64,000 nt of DNA from JACMLC01 sp963817025 (GTDB lineage Bacteria; Acidobacteriota; Blastocatellia; Pyrinomonadales; Pyrinomonadaceae): the NCBI GenBank assembly GCA_963817025.1, contig CAWFML010000004.1, positions 248,001-312,000 of the forward strand. The letters run 5' to 3'. Both the position numbers and the translations under genes were made by a program. A model generated the notes under the pieces. It was not told the origin of the DNA. It searched no databases and saw only the letters and a program-made list of their open reading frames with translations. Each line of letters starts with the position of its first letter. Position 1 is the first letter of the stretch. This document shows positions 24,960 through 34,140 of this stretch, piece after piece.

Positions 24960-27485
24960 TTAAGGGACGTAAGCCCCTGCGACTGGCACATCGCCGTTTA
25001 AGCCAAAGCTCTGGGCAAAGAAGCCAAGCTGGCTGCGCTGCACATACCATGCTCCGGTCGCCGGGCGAAAGACCGCAAAGTCTGCTTTGCCATCTCCGTC
25101 ATAGTCTCCCGTCGCAGGTTTATCGCCGTTCGCGCCGAAAGCGAAACCGAGGAATCCCAGTTGGCTGCGCTGGACATACCACGTGCCGGTGGCAGGGCGA
25201 AAGACTGCGACATCCGCTCTGCCGTCGCCATCAAAATCTCCCGGCGCGGGCTTGTCGCCGGACGCGCCGAAACTTATCGCGGAGAAACCCGTCTGGCTGC
25301 CCTGTATGTACCAGGCCCCGGTCGTGGGCCGGAAGACTGCTATGTCCGCTTTGCCGTCCGCGTCGTAGTCTGCGACCACCGGGACATCGCCATTGGTTCC
25401 GAAGATGACTCCGAGGAATCCCAACTGGCTGCGCTGTATGTACCACGCGCCGGTTGAGGGCCGGAAGACTGCTATGTCCGCTTTGCCGTCGCCGTCAAAG
25501 TCGCCGGGGGCTGGCTGGTCGCCATTCGAGCCGAAGCCGATGCCCGTAAATCCCAGTTGGCTACGCAACAGATACCAGGCTCCCGCGCTCGGGCGAAAGA
25601 CAGCGATGTCTGTCTTTCCATCGCCATCATAGTCGGCAGGAGCGGCCCGATCCCCGTTTGCGCCGAAAGCATAAGAAGCAAATCCGGCGAGGCTTTGCGA
25701 CAGATACCATGCGCCGCTCGACTGGCGAAAGACTGCGACATCCGTTTTCCCGTCGCCATCAAAGTCCGCGATTCGATTACCGCCGACATCGCGCTGCCGA
25801 CCAAACCAGATATAGCGCGGAACCACTGTGCCGCCATTTAAGGCGTAGATGGCAGCTACCCATGTGTTGCGATACTGGCTGTGTGGTCGCACGGTCAGAT
25901 AATCACCCCACGCATTGCCGACCGGCCCGGCATTTCCAATCATGGCCGTGTAGACGCCTCCGGCGGGGAGCGTGTTGGACACGTCATCTACCGCCCAGAT
26001 AGCGGCGTGCGGGTAGGCAGAAGTCTGCACGCCCGTGCCTCCGCCGAAAGCGAGGACGCCCCCCAGATTTCCTGCGGCATTGACCGTGACGTTCGGGTAG
26101 AGCCATGCGAAGGTCTGGTTCCAGATTTGTTGCTGCGTGATGAGCGCCCTCGTTGATTGATTAAAGCGCGCATGTATCGTGTAAGGCTGCGGAAAATTCG
26201 CATCCTGTTTAGCCATCCATAAGACCCCGATGACCCCGTTCGAGACATATGCTCCGAGCGGTCTGCCGTCGGCGCGTGCGGCCCAGTTCCTCCCGTCAGC
26301 AGTAAAGGATACGCCGTCTCTGCTTAATGAAGTGAAAGCATTGAGGCTCACGTTATCCCAATTGATGCTTCCCGGCCCGTCATCCCAGCGGTGAATTCTC
26401 ATCTGCGTCGAGTTAACGAAAGCAGCCCAGTACATCGTCGTGCCGGAATTTTCAACGAGCCGGATAGTGCCGATGTCCGTGCGCGTCAGATAGCTCCAGT
26501 TGATAGGCCCCCCCGCCGCCAACTCTGTGAGCGGGACGCGCCAGATGACGTTTCCGGCAAACATGTTGTTGTCAGTTCGATAAATGTTCGACGCGGCGTA
26601 GAGATAGTTTGCGCTCACGCTCATGTTAGGGAAATCCATCCAGTGGCCGCTGGCGTAGCCGAAGCTCTGTGGATTGAAATCGTAATAAGTCCAGACATTG
26701 CTGGCGATGCCCGCGCTGCCAATCGTGCGGGCGATGCGGAAAGTTCCGGTCGTAGAGTTCTGGACATATTGAAGTCCCCAGATCGCCATGTTCTGATTCG
26801 GCGCGTAAGCTGTTACCTGATCGCAGCAGAACCCGCCATTGACAGAGGCAAAGGTGGTATACGGATTAACGTAGGTGAAGGTCTGGCCGCCGTCCAAAGA
26901 GCGCGCGGCAAACCAGTTGGCCGTGTAGAAGACCGCGTTGCCAACGCTGATGGCGCTCGGTTCGGAGATGGGCGAGCGATCAAACGTCGGGGCTTCGGCG
27001 GCAGTCATATCGTGAATCCTGAAAAAGGTCATATCATTTGGCGCTTGCGGCGCATCTTCCTGCGCGCCCCCCATTTGAAATGCCTCTGACGGAGCGGCGG
27101 TTGACGGGCTGATGATGCCGGGTCTGGCCTTCGGCCCTTCTGCGAGCGGCACGAAGGGGCGCGGCTTGCCTTCCATCATAGCCTTCCGGCGTGCCCTGAT
27201 CTGCGCATGCGTCAGTTCATCCGGCTCCGTAGTGACCGGCCCTCTAGCCTCATGCGGCGCGGTGACTCCGCTTCCGGCAGTTGCCTGACCGGAGCCTGCC
27301 AGAGTGCTCTGATCGCCTTCCTGCGAAGGCAATTTGAAGGGGCTGCTAAAAGGAAATGTGTTCCGGGCTAAGCTTTTATTTGTGTCGAGCGAAAGCGACT
27401 GTGGCTGATTACCGGCTGAAGACAGAGGACTCAGGCCAGCCAGTGCCAGAAAGAAAACTGTGGAGACGACCAGTAGCCTTTTCAC
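24960..27485 (-). CDS. Large secreted protein with six C-terminal FG-GAP/VCBS repeats
   Basis: 841 aa from a GTG with AGGAGG about 8 nt upstream. Residues 1-24 are a signal peptide (LLVVSTVFFLALAGLSPLSSAG). The middle (about 150-580) is a propeller- or sialidase-like region with Trp/Tyr-rich strands (SLDGGQTFTYVNPYTTF, GSINWDNVSLNAF). From about residue 572, six 44-aa units begin D-F/Y-D-G-D-G-K-x-D and end GDxP, each with a calcium-binding DxDxDG loop; the DNA units are 132 bases and cover about 24975-25770. Such proteins are exported adhesins or enzymes; no catalytic motif is recognised. The remnant at 9437-9783 is a related gene. Confidence 0.88.
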   Translation of the reverse strand: MKRLLVVSTVFFLALAGLSPLSSAGNQPQSLSLDTNKSLARNTFPFSSPFKLPSQEGDQSTLAGSGQATAGSGVTAPHEARGPVTTEPDELTHAQIRARRKAMMEGKPRPFVPLAEGPKARPGIISPSTAAPSEAFQMGGAQEDAPQAPNDMTFFRIHDMTAAEAPTFDRSPISEPSAISVGNAVFYTANWFAARSLDGGQTFTYVNPYTTFASVNGGFCCDQVTAYAPNQNMAIWGLQYVQNSTTGTFRIARTIGSAGIASNVWTYYDFNPQSFGYASGHWMDFPNMSVSANYLYAASNIYRTDNNMFAGNVIWRVPLTELAAGGPINWSYLTRTDIGTIRLVENSGTTMYWAAFVNSTQMRIHRWDDGPGSINWDNVSLNAFTSLSRDGVSFTADGRNWAARADGRPLGAYVSNGVIGVLWMAKQDANFPQPYTIHARFNQSTRALITQQQIWNQTFAWLYPNVTVNAAGNLGGVLAFGGGTGVQTSAYPHAAIWAVDDVSNTLPAGGVYTAMIGNAGPVGNAWGDYLTVRPHSQYRNTWVAAIYALNGGTVVPRYIWFGRQRDVGGNRIADFDGDGKTDVAVFRQSSGAWYLSQSLAGFASYAFGANGDRAAPADYDGDGKTDIAVFRPSAGAWYLLRSQLGFTGIGFGSNGDQPAPGDFDGDGKADIAVFRPSTGAWYIQRSQLGFLGVIFGTNGDVPVVADYDADGKADIAVFRPTTGAWYIQGSQTGFSAISFGASGDKPAPGDFDGDGRADVAVFRPATGTWYVQRSQLGFLGFAFGANGDKPATGDYDGDGKADFAVFRPATGAWYVQRSQLGFFAQSFGLNGDVPVAGAYVP

Positions 27486-28269
27486 GATGGGAACCTCCTA
27501 AGCGAGTCAAGGGGCTTACCTGCGGCAGTGGAGAACACTCCGGGATATTTCAATGAGGTAAATCCTGGTAAAGTTTAGATTGCCTGCGTGCTCTGCAACG
27601 CGCCAATTGGGAAACGCGATTGAAAGCAATGCCGACTTTGGGTTGCGGGAAAGCTCCGGCTTTGCTGATGAGCAGCGCCAAAGCTGTTGTCAAAGGTTTC
27701 GAGATTAGTTGCAACAACCTTTCCGACAGGACTTATGTGTTCGCCTTGAAAGCGTGAGTGTCATTCCGGTGCGGCTCTAATGAGTGATGAGGCCGGAAGG
27801 CCATCTGTAAGAGCTTGCGGACTTGCCTGTCCTATCTTTCCGCCAGCCGCGCAACTGCATTGGCAGGATTGAGAATGCGTGGCCGGTTCAGAACACGCGC
27901 ACGATAAAACTCGATGTATAAAATGTCAAGCAGTTCGTGCGCGATAAGCTGTGCGCCGCTCTGCGGTGTGGACAGTTCGGGAATAAATCAGTAATAATGC
28001 CTCCTTTTAGCGCGACTGGCTGATGGGGTTTAGGGAAACCGGACGCGGCTTCTCTGTGTGATTCGGTTGTCCCTGCAAGGCCCGGCGGCCACGGGCGCGC
28101 AAGCGGTTTGTAAGTTATCTAATCCCCTTATCTATTCAAAGAACAGAAAGGAATCGTCAGCCTTGTCAAGAAGAGTTTGCCGTGCACTGGTGGCCGCCAC
28201 TGTGTGTCGTCAGCTGGACGGGCAAACGCGCAAGGATAGTCAGGGCTTCAGACGAGAAGAATAGTTTTC
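27486..28269. other. Gene-poor spacer before the pyrophosphatase gene
   Basis: Apart from a possible 51-codon remnant at 27832-27987, I see no gene, tRNA or iterated palindrome. GC-rich short inverted repeats such as TTCCGG...CCGGAA near 27765-27800 are present but not terminator-like. Promoters for the divergent neighbours (FG-GAP protein and pyrophosphatase) must lie here; none is convincing. Confidence 0.5.
27832..27987 (-). pseudogene. Possible gene remnant, 51 codons
   Basis: The minus frame from just after a TGA at 27988-27990 to a TAG at 27832-27834 has no start codon but looks protein-like: FIPELSTPQSGAQLIAHELL, then DILYIEFYRARVLNRPRIL and NPANAVARLAER. The amphipathic pattern and normal codon use suggest the end of a lost gene. 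No family is recognised. Confidence 0.3.
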
Positions 28270-30855
28270 ATGAACCTTCAAAACAAGAACATCAACATGC
28301 TCCGGGCAGACCGCAAGCGTGTGGACTGCAGGTCTTTCGTCGGAGCGAAAGCGCGGCGCAAGGCGCTGGCTTTGGCGGCCAGCTTCGCGGCCCTGCTTTT
28401 TAATGCTGTCGCCGCGTTTGCGCAGACGCGCGGGAATGCTCCTGCGTCCAAACCGGGCGGCGAGGCCAATCTCAGATTGCCGGATTTGTCTTCCGTACAA
28501 TTTCTCGGCTTTAACGGGCGCACGCTGCTGATGTTGGGCTTGATAGTCTGCGTGCTCGGCCTCTTGTTCGGCCTTGTCATCTTCATGCAGTTGAAGAACA
28601 TGCCCGTGCATCGCAGCATGCGCGAGATTTCAGAGCTGATCTACGAGACCTGTAAGACCTATCTCGTCACGCAGGGCAAGTTCATTCTGATCCTCTGGAT
28701 TTTCATAGGGCTGATTGTGACCGTCTATTTCGGCTGGCTCGCGGCGGCTGTCAATGAAGTGACGGGCGCAATCGAGCATGGATTCCCGCCCTTGAAGGTG
28801 GCGACCATTCTCATCTTCAGTCTGGTAGGCATCGCAGGCTCTTACGGCGTCGCGTGGTTCGGCATCCGCGTCAACACGTTTGCCAACTCGCGCACGGCCT
28901 TCGCAGGTCTCGCGGGCAAGCCTTATCCGATCTATGCGATTCCCTTGAAAGCGGGCATGAGCATAGGCATGATGCTCATCTCCGTCGAGTTGCTCATCAT
29001 GCTCGTTATCCTGCTCTTCGTGCCGCGTGATTACGCAGGCCCGTGTTTCATCGGCTTTGCCATCGGCGAATCTTTGGGCGCGGCTGCCCTGCGTATCGCT
29101 GGCGGCATCTTTACCAAGATTGCAGACATCGGCTCTGACCTGATGAAAATCGTCTTCAAGATTAAAGAGGACGACGCGCGCAATCCGGGCGTGATTGCCG
29201 ACTGCACAGGCGATAACGCGGGCGACTCTGTCGGCCCGAGCGCGGACGGATTCGAGACCTACGGCGTGACGGGCGTTGCGCTCATCACGTTTATCCTTTT
29301 GGGCGTGCCGAACGAGACGGTTCAGGTGCAACTGCTGGTCTGGATTTTCGTGATGCGTATCATGATGATCGTGGCGAGCGCGCTCTCCTACTTCATCAAC
29401 GAAGCCGTCGCCAAAGCGCGTTACGGCAAAGCCGATTCGATGAACTTTGAGAAGCCGCTGACTTCGCTCGTCTGGCTGACCTCGATCATCTCCGTCGTGC
29501 TGACCTTTATCGTCTCGTATCTCATGATTCCAGTGCTCGGCGGCGATGATACGCAGTGGTGGAAGCTGGCGATAATTATCTCGTGCGGCACGCTCGCGGG
29601 CGCGATTATTCCCGAGCTGGTCAAGGTCTTTACCTCCACCGAATCGGGACACGTCAAAGAGGTCGTCACCTCTTCGCAGGAGGGCGGCCCGTCGCTCAAC
29701 ATCCTGTCGGGCCTGGTGGCCGGAAACTTTTCCGCCTACTGGATCGGCCTGAGCATCGTCGCGCTGATGGGCATCGCCTATCTGGTCAGCGGGCAGGGTC
29801 TGGATGCGATGATGGCTTCGACGACTCTGGTCCAGATCGCGCCGGTCTTCGCCTTCGGACTCGTGGCCTTCGGCTTTCTCGGCATGGGGCCGGTGACGAT
29901 TGCCGTTGACTCTTACGGGCCTGTGACGGACAACGCGCAGAGCGTCTATGAGCTATCGCTGATTGAGCAGGTGCCGAATGTCGAAGCGGAGATCAAGCAG
30001 GATTTCGGGGTTGATGTCAACTTTGACCGCGCCAAGCATCTACTGGAAGAGAACGACGGCGCGGGCAACACGTTCAAGGCGACGGCCAAGCCCGTGCTCA
30101 TCGGCACGGCTGTGGTCGGAGCGACGACGATGATTTTTTCCATCATCATGGTCTTGACGGACAGGCTCACAAATACTGCTGCGATGAACAGCCTCTCGCT
30201 GCTCCACGCCCCGTTCGTGCTCGGCCTGATTACCGGCGGCGCAGTCATCTACTGGTTCACGGGCGCATCCATACAGGCCGTGACCACCGGAGCTTATCGC
30301 GCGGTCGAGTATATCAAGGCTAACATCAAGCTCGGAGAGGAAGTCCAAAAGGCTTCGGTTGAAGACAGCAAGAAGGTCGTGGAAATCTGCACGCAGTACG
30401 CGCAGAAGGGCATGTTCAATATCTTCCTGACGATCTTCTTCGCCACGCTCTCCTTTGCTTTTGTCGAGCCGTTCTTCTTTATCGGCTACCTGATTTCCAT
30501 AGCCATCTTCGGCCTCTATCAAGCGATTTTTATGGCGAACGCGGGCGGCGCGTGGGACAACGCCAAGAAGATTGTCGAGGTCGAACTCAAGCAGAAGGGC
30601 ACGGCGTTGCATGATGCGACGGTGGTCGGCGACACTGTGGGCGATCCTTACAAGGATACGTCTTCTGTGGCCCTGAACCCGGTCATCAAATTTACGACGC
30701 TGTTCGGTCTGCTCGCGGTCGAGCTGGCCGTAGAGATGACGCGCACGCAAGGCTCTAATTTCAGCCACGCGCTGGCGGCTATCTTCTTCATCGTCTCGAT
30801 GTTCTTCGTCTGGCGTTCATTCTACGGAATGCGTATCGGATCGCAGCCGAAGTAG
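28270..30855 (+). CDS. hppA: Membrane-bound proton-translocating pyrophosphatase, divergent type
   Basis: 861 aa. An N-terminal extension of about 80 residues includes a cleavable-looking helix (ALAASFAALLFNAVAAFAQ). The core has about 16 membrane helices. The active-site signature appears in divergent form as GVIADCTGDNAGDSVGPSAD (about residues 307-326) in place of the common ADNVGDNVGD. The segment GNTFKATAK (about 597-605) has Lys at the position where K+-dependent enzymes have Ala, implying K+-independence. The enzyme couples PPi hydrolysis to cation pumping at the inner membrane. The wording resembles the divergent, Na+-regulated H+-pump clade; that placement is from memory. Confidence 0.9.
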   Translation: MNLQNKNINMLRADRKRVDCRSFVGAKARRKALALAASFAALLFNAVAAFAQTRGNAPASKPGGEANLRLPDLSSVQFLGFNGRTLLMLGLIVCVLGLLFGLVIFMQLKNMPVHRSMREISELIYETCKTYLVTQGKFILILWIFIGLIVTVYFGWLAAAVNEVTGAIEHGFPPLKVATILIFSLVGIAGSYGVAWFGIRVNTFANSRTAFAGLAGKPYPIYAIPLKAGMSIGMMLISVELLIMLVILLFVPRDYAGPCFIGFAIGESLGAAALRIAGGIFTKIADIGSDLMKIVFKIKEDDARNPGVIADCTGDNAGDSVGPSADGFETYGVTGVALITFILLGVPNETVQVQLLVWIFVMRIMMIVASALSYFINEAVAKARYGKADSMNFEKPLTSLVWLTSIISVVLTFIVSYLMIPVLGGDDTQWWKLAIIISCGTLAGAIIPELVKVFTSTESGHVKEVVTSSQEGGPSLNILSGLVAGNFSAYWIGLSIVALMGIAYLVSGQGLDAMMASTTLVQIAPVFAFGLVAFGFLGMGPVTIAVDSYGPVTDNAQSVYELSLIEQVPNVEAEIKQDFGVDVNFDRAKHLLEENDGAGNTFKATAKPVLIGTAVVGATTMIFSIIMVLTDRLTNTAAMNSLSLLHAPFVLGLITGGAVIYWFTGASIQAVTTGAYRAVEYIKANIKLGEEVQKASVEDSKKVVEICTQYAQKGMFNIFLTIFFATLSFAFVEPFFFIGYLISIAIFGLYQAIFMANAGGAWDNAKKIVEVELKQKGTALHDATVVGDTVGDPYKDTSSVALNPVIKFTTLFGLLAVELAVEMTRTQGSNFSHALAAIFFIVSMFFVWRSFYGMRIGSQPK

Positions 30856-30861
30856 GGAAAA

Positions 30862-30957
30862 CAGTGATGAGTGACAAGTGACGGGCGACAAGATAAACTG
30901 CTTTTGTCTTGAGCTGGTCACTTGTCACTTGTTACTCATCATTTGTCACCTGTCACA
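30862..30957. repeat. Palindromic heptamer array, GTGACAA family
   Basis: The left arm (GATGAGTGACAAGTGAC) and right arm (GTCACTTGTTACTCATC) are near complements with further GTGAC words inside. It fills the spacer between hppA and bioY and ends about 15 nt before the bioY start. Confidence 0.9.
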
Positions 30958-30972
30958 GAGGTAAAAATTTTC

Positions 30973-31570
30973 GTGAATACTTCTTACGCCAAAGCAGAGA
31001 CATTAGCGGGCGCTATGTTTGCGCCTATGGATTGGACCAGATTCGCTTGGGCTGGCGCTCGCCTTTAGCCTTTTGACCGCGCTTGCAGCGCAGGTCGTGA
31101 TTCCGCTGCCGTGGGGGCCTGTGCCAATCACCGGGCAAACTTTCGCGGTGCTGTTGACGGGCGCGCTCTTAGGCTCAAGGCTCGGCGCGCTGGCGTTGAT
31201 GGCTTATCTGTTGGAAGGAGCTTTGGGGCTTCCCTTCTTCGCTGCGGGCGGGAGCGGCATGGGTCGCCTGATGTTTAGCCCGACGAGCGGGTATCTGCTC
31301 GCCTATCCGGCGGCAGCGTTTCTGACAGGACTTTTGGCAGAGCGCGGCTGGGACAAGCGTTTCCTGACGGCTGCGGCGGCAATGGCGCTCGGCTCGATGG
31401 TGATTCTTTTGTGCGGCTGGTCATGGCTGGCTATCTTTTACAAAAATCCTGCCTATGCCGCGAGCATCGGCGTCCTGCCGTTCATTCCCGGCGATGTTAT
31501 CAAGATTGCGCTCGCGGCGGCGGCGCTTCCCTTCGGCTGGTCTATCTTGCGAAACCGGCGACAGGAATAG
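30973..31570 (+). CDS. bioY: BioY-type biotin transporter S component, apparent frameshift near the N-terminus
   Basis: The large frame (31019-31570) carries a complete BioY core: LTALAAQVVIPLPWGPVPIT, GQTFAVLLTGALLGSRLGALA, GGSGMGRLMFSPTSGYLLAY and FIPGDVIKIALAAA, with about six membrane helices. Its only upstream start would be a TTG with no ribosome site. In the +1 frame a GTG at 30973, preceded by GAGGT, encodes VNTSYAKAETLAGAM, which reads like the normal BioY N-terminus. Removing one T from ATGTTTGCG (31015-31023) would join them. So either the gene is mutated or the sequence has an indel. A strong terminator follows at 31597. Confidence 0.75.
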
Positions 31571-31596
31571 CAGGCTCAGTTTTTAGCAGAAGTTAA

Positions 31597-31630
31597 GAGG
31601 CTTACGAGGTGATGGTCGTAAGCCTCTTTT
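31597..31630 (+). terminator. Rho-independent terminator after bioY
   Basis: GAGGCTTACGA (31597-31607) pairs perfectly with TCGTAAGCCTC (31616-31626) around an 8-nt loop and is followed by TTTT. Confidence 0.9.
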
Positions 31631-31663
31631 CATTGATAGACGGCTCATAGAAGAAAGCATATT

Positions 31664-31840
31664 AACTTTTCGCGCAAAGGCGCAAAGACGCAGAGGAAGA
31701 CCGCAAAGAAAACCTTTAAGATAGAAAACACTCCTCAACCCTTTGCGCCTTCTCTCTTATCTTTGCGCCACCAGCGAGAACCAGCAACGTTTCACGCAAA
31801 GGCGCAAACAAAGAAAGTCTCAAGGCGCAAAGGCTTGAAG
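31664..31840. repeat. Double GCAAAGGC-family repeat block
   Basis: Two successive elements begin CGCGCAAAGGCGCAAAG (31671) and CACGCAAAGGCGCAAAC (31794). Complementary CTTTGCGCC words lie between them (31740-31770). The block appears to be one palindrome followed by an extra left arm, with GGCGCAAAGG continuing to about 31832. Confidence 0.8.
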
Positions 31841-31952
31841 GGTTTTGAAATGAATTCTGAATCACCTCTCGGCCTTTCCTGTTTGCCCTCATTATTATAA
31901 TCCGCCGTGGCAATTGTCTTCGCGCGCCGTGTGGCTGCTACAATAAGCGGCC

Positions 31953-32345
31953 ATGTACACACTAAGGGTGCGTTCAAGCGAGCGCGAACAGCTTGTCGAA
32001 TTTACGGGCGAAGTGCGCCGGAAGTTAAAAGAGTCAGGCGCGAAGGAAGGCATCTGTGTGCTCTATGTTCAGCACACGACCGCCGGGCTGACCATCAACG
32101 AAAACGCAGACCCGGATGTGCCGCGCGATATGCTGCACGCGCTGCGCACTTTGATTCCGCAGCACGGCATGGACTTTCGCCACGGCGAAGAGAATTCCGA
32201 CGCGCATATCAAGGCGAGCCTCTTTGGCTCAAGCGTCACGATTCCCTTCCGCGATGGCGAGTTGATGCTGGGACGCTGGCAGGGAGTTTTCTTATGCGAG
32301 TTTGACGGCGGACGCGAGCGGCAGGTGATTATGATGCTGCGCTAG
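31953..32345 (+). CDS. yjbQ: YjbQ/UPF0047 family protein
   Basis: 130 aa, full length for the family. Motifs VLYVQHTTAGLTINENADPDVPRD, FRHGEENSDAHIKASLFG and LGRWQGVFLCEFDGGRERQV are diagnostic. Members form trimers with a metal site made from the conserved His (HTT, AHIK) and some have thiamin-phosphate-synthase activity in vitro; the in vivo role is unsettled. Its 3' end overlaps a possible convergent small gene. Confidence 0.92.
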   Translation: MYTLRVRSSEREQLVEFTGEVRRKLKESGAKEGICVLYVQHTTAGLTINENADPDVPRDMLHALRTLIPQHGMDFRHGEENSDAHIKASLFGSSVTIPFRDGELMLGRWQGVFLCEFDGGRERQVIMMLR

Positions 32346-32502
32346 TTGAAGTCGCTTCCGTGCCGGTGGCCTCACCAAGAGAGCCAGGCGAAGGCTCTAC
32401 GGAAGACGAGGCGTTGAGCGATTGTTCAAACCGCTCGCTCAATTCGGGATACTGCCGCAACTCATCACGAAAGAGGTTGTCACTGATGAATCGTTTTTCC
32501 AT
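32329..32502 (-). CDS. Possible 57-aa protein, convergent with yjbQ
   Basis: From the ATG at 32502 the minus strand encodes MEKRFISDNLFRDELRQYPE, then LSERFEQSLN and a Ser/Thr/Ala-rich tail, ending in a TAA that overlaps the last 17 bases of yjbQ. The N-terminal half is amphipathic and charged, like a real short helix. Only a weak GGGG lies before the start. Family unknown; existence is uncertain. Confidence 0.4.
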   Translation of the reverse strand: MEKRFISDNLFRDELRQYPELSERFEQSLNASSSVEPSPGSLGEATGTEATSTSAAS

Positions 32503-32592
32503 CACCCCGGATACAGGCGAACGAAAAGTCTTAACAGCCGCCCTGCTTCATCTGTGATAGAAAGCTATCAGGCAGAACTTGGAGGGTGCAGA

Positions 32593-33210
32593 GTGTCGAA
32601 GGCGAGTTACCAGCAGGCGAGTGGCCCTATTTATGACAGCCTCGCGCCGTATTATGACAGAGTGATGCGACTGCCTGAACGCTGGCTGTATGCGCGGCTG
32701 CGCACCATAACCTTCGCAGCATTGCCGGAGGACGCGCGCCTGCTCGAAGTCGGTTCAGGGACGGGCGCGAACTTTCCATTTTACCCGCGCGGCACACGCG
32801 GCGCGGCCAGCGAGTTGAGCTTTGCGATGATCGAGCGTGCGCGCGGGAAAGAGCCTCCGGCGGGCGTGCATCTCATTCAGAGCGCAGCCGAGCGGCTGCC
32901 CTTCGCGGATGCTTCATTCGATGCGGCAGTGGCGACGCTGGTGCTCTGTTCGGTCACCTCCCAGCCGGAAGTTTTTGGGGAGTTGCGGCGCGTCGTCAAA
33001 CCCGGCGGAACAATCGCGCTGATGGAACACGTGCGCCCGAAAGGATGGCTCGGCTATCTTTTCGACCTGCTGAATATCATGACCGTCGCACTGCTCGACG
33101 ATCATTTTAATCGCCGGACGGCGGAAGAAGCCGCACGCGCAGGACTCAGTGTTCAGCGAATCGAGCCATACGCGCGCGGCATTTTCAATATCATTATTTG
33201 CCGCGTGTAA
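32593..33210 (+). CDS. Class I SAM-dependent methyltransferase (UbiE/PMT-like)
   Basis: 205 aa from the GTG at 32593, preceded by GGAGGG. An upstream open extension lacks a ribosome site. Motif I LLEVGSGTGANFPFYP binds SAM; PFADASFDAAVATLVLCSV and LRRVVKPGGTIALMEHVRP are motifs II and III. The YDSLAPYYDRVMRLPERWLY opening is typical of phosphatidylethanolamine or quinone methyltransferases. The substrate is unknown. Confidence 0.85.
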   Translation: MSKASYQQASGPIYDSLAPYYDRVMRLPERWLYARLRTITFAALPEDARLLEVGSGTGANFPFYPRGTRGAASELSFAMIERARGKEPPAGVHLIQSAAERLPFADASFDAAVATLVLCSVTSQPEVFGELRRVVKPGGTIALMEHVRPKGWLGYLFDLLNIMTVALLDDHFNRRTAEEAARAGLSVQRIEPYARGIFNIIICRV

Positions 33211-33251
33211 TGTACTTTGCTTGTCAGAACCGCCTACTGAATGGAGAATGA

Positions 33252-34103
33252 ATGTCTCTGGAAAAACTTCAAGGCTGCATCCACGTCGGATGTCAGGGAT
33301 GGAATTATGACGATTGGGTGACGGGGCCTGCGGGCAGTGACCGCGTTTTTTACCCGCGCGGGACACGCGCCGCAGGGATGCTCGAAGTTTACGCGCGGGC
33401 CTTTGAAACAATCGAAGTTGATTCGACCTTTTATGCTATCCCTTCTGCACAGACCGTTGACGGCTGGGCCAAAAAGACTCCGCCTGACTTTACTTTCTCT
33501 TTGAAACTCCCGCAGGAGGTAACGCACGAGCGCGCGTTGCGGAGCGGAAGCATCGAGTTGTTGGAAGAATTCTGCGAACGCCTGCGCCTGCTCAATGAAA
33601 AACTCGCAGTCATCCTCATACAGTTGCCGCCACACTTTGACGCCGCGCCCGAAAACATGCGCGCTCTCAGCGAATTTCTCGCGCGGCTGCCGCGTGACAT
33701 GCGTTTCAGCATAGAATTTCGCAGCCGCGACTGGATGACGAAAGACGTGCTTGAGCTGCTCGCCAAACATCGTGTCGCGCTCGCGCTCGTCGAAGGGCAA
33801 TGGATTCCGCGCGCACTGATGTTCGAGAGCGCGCTGCCGCCAACGGCTGATTTCGCCTACGTGCGCTGGATGGGCGAGCGCGATTTGACGCGCTTCGATT
33901 CCATTCAACGCCCGCAGGACGCAAACATGGAGTTGTGGCGCGAGTTGCTGGCGGAAGTTTGCGCGCAAGTTTCTAGCGTCTATGCTTACTTCAGTAATTT
34001 CTATGAGGGCTACGCCCCGGCGAGCGCGAACAAGCTGAAGAGACTCGCGGGCCAGTCAATCGTCGAAGCCACAGACCTCGAAGACCAGCCGTCGCTCTTC
34101 TAA
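33252..34103 (+). CDS. DUF72 (YecE-like) family protein
   Basis: 283 aa with GGAGA 6 nt before the ATG. Motifs HVGCQGWNYDDWVTG, FYPRGTRAAGMLEVYARAFETIEVDSTFYAIPS, LIQLPPHFD, FSIEFRSRDW and YFSNFYEGYAPASA define the DUF72 TIM-barrel family. Its biochemical role is not established. Confidence 0.92.
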   Translation: MSLEKLQGCIHVGCQGWNYDDWVTGPAGSDRVFYPRGTRAAGMLEVYARAFETIEVDSTFYAIPSAQTVDGWAKKTPPDFTFSLKLPQEVTHERALRSGSIELLEEFCERLRLLNEKLAVILIQLPPHFDAAPENMRALSEFLARLPRDMRFSIEFRSRDWMTKDVLELLAKHRVALALVEGQWIPRALMFESALPPTADFAYVRWMGERDLTRFDSIQRPQDANMELWRELLAEVCAQVSSVYAYFSNFYEGYAPASANKLKRLAGQSIVEATDLEDQPSLF

Positions 34104-34140
34104 ATAAAGACTGGCTATTTGAAGGATAAGATTTTTATAG

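Larger units (their letters stand above)
31571..31952. other. Gene-free spacer with terminator and tandem palindromes
   Basis: The spacer between bioY and yjbQ contains the terminator at 31597-31630 and the repeat block at 31664-31840. No gene is visible. Confidence 0.7.

Noticed and set aside
24975..25770. Tandem DNA repeat as a possible CRISPR or minisatellite
   Set aside because: The 132-base units are in-frame FG-GAP coding repeats with no spacers.
28058..28264. Small open frame upstream of the pyrophosphatase gene
   Set aside because: Poor codon pattern, no ribosome site, no domain.
28630..29652. Long antisense open frame within the pyrophosphatase gene
   Set aside because: Mirror of a GC-rich coding region; composition (His/Asp/Arg/Glu-rich, no hydrophobic core) is typical of a shadow frame.
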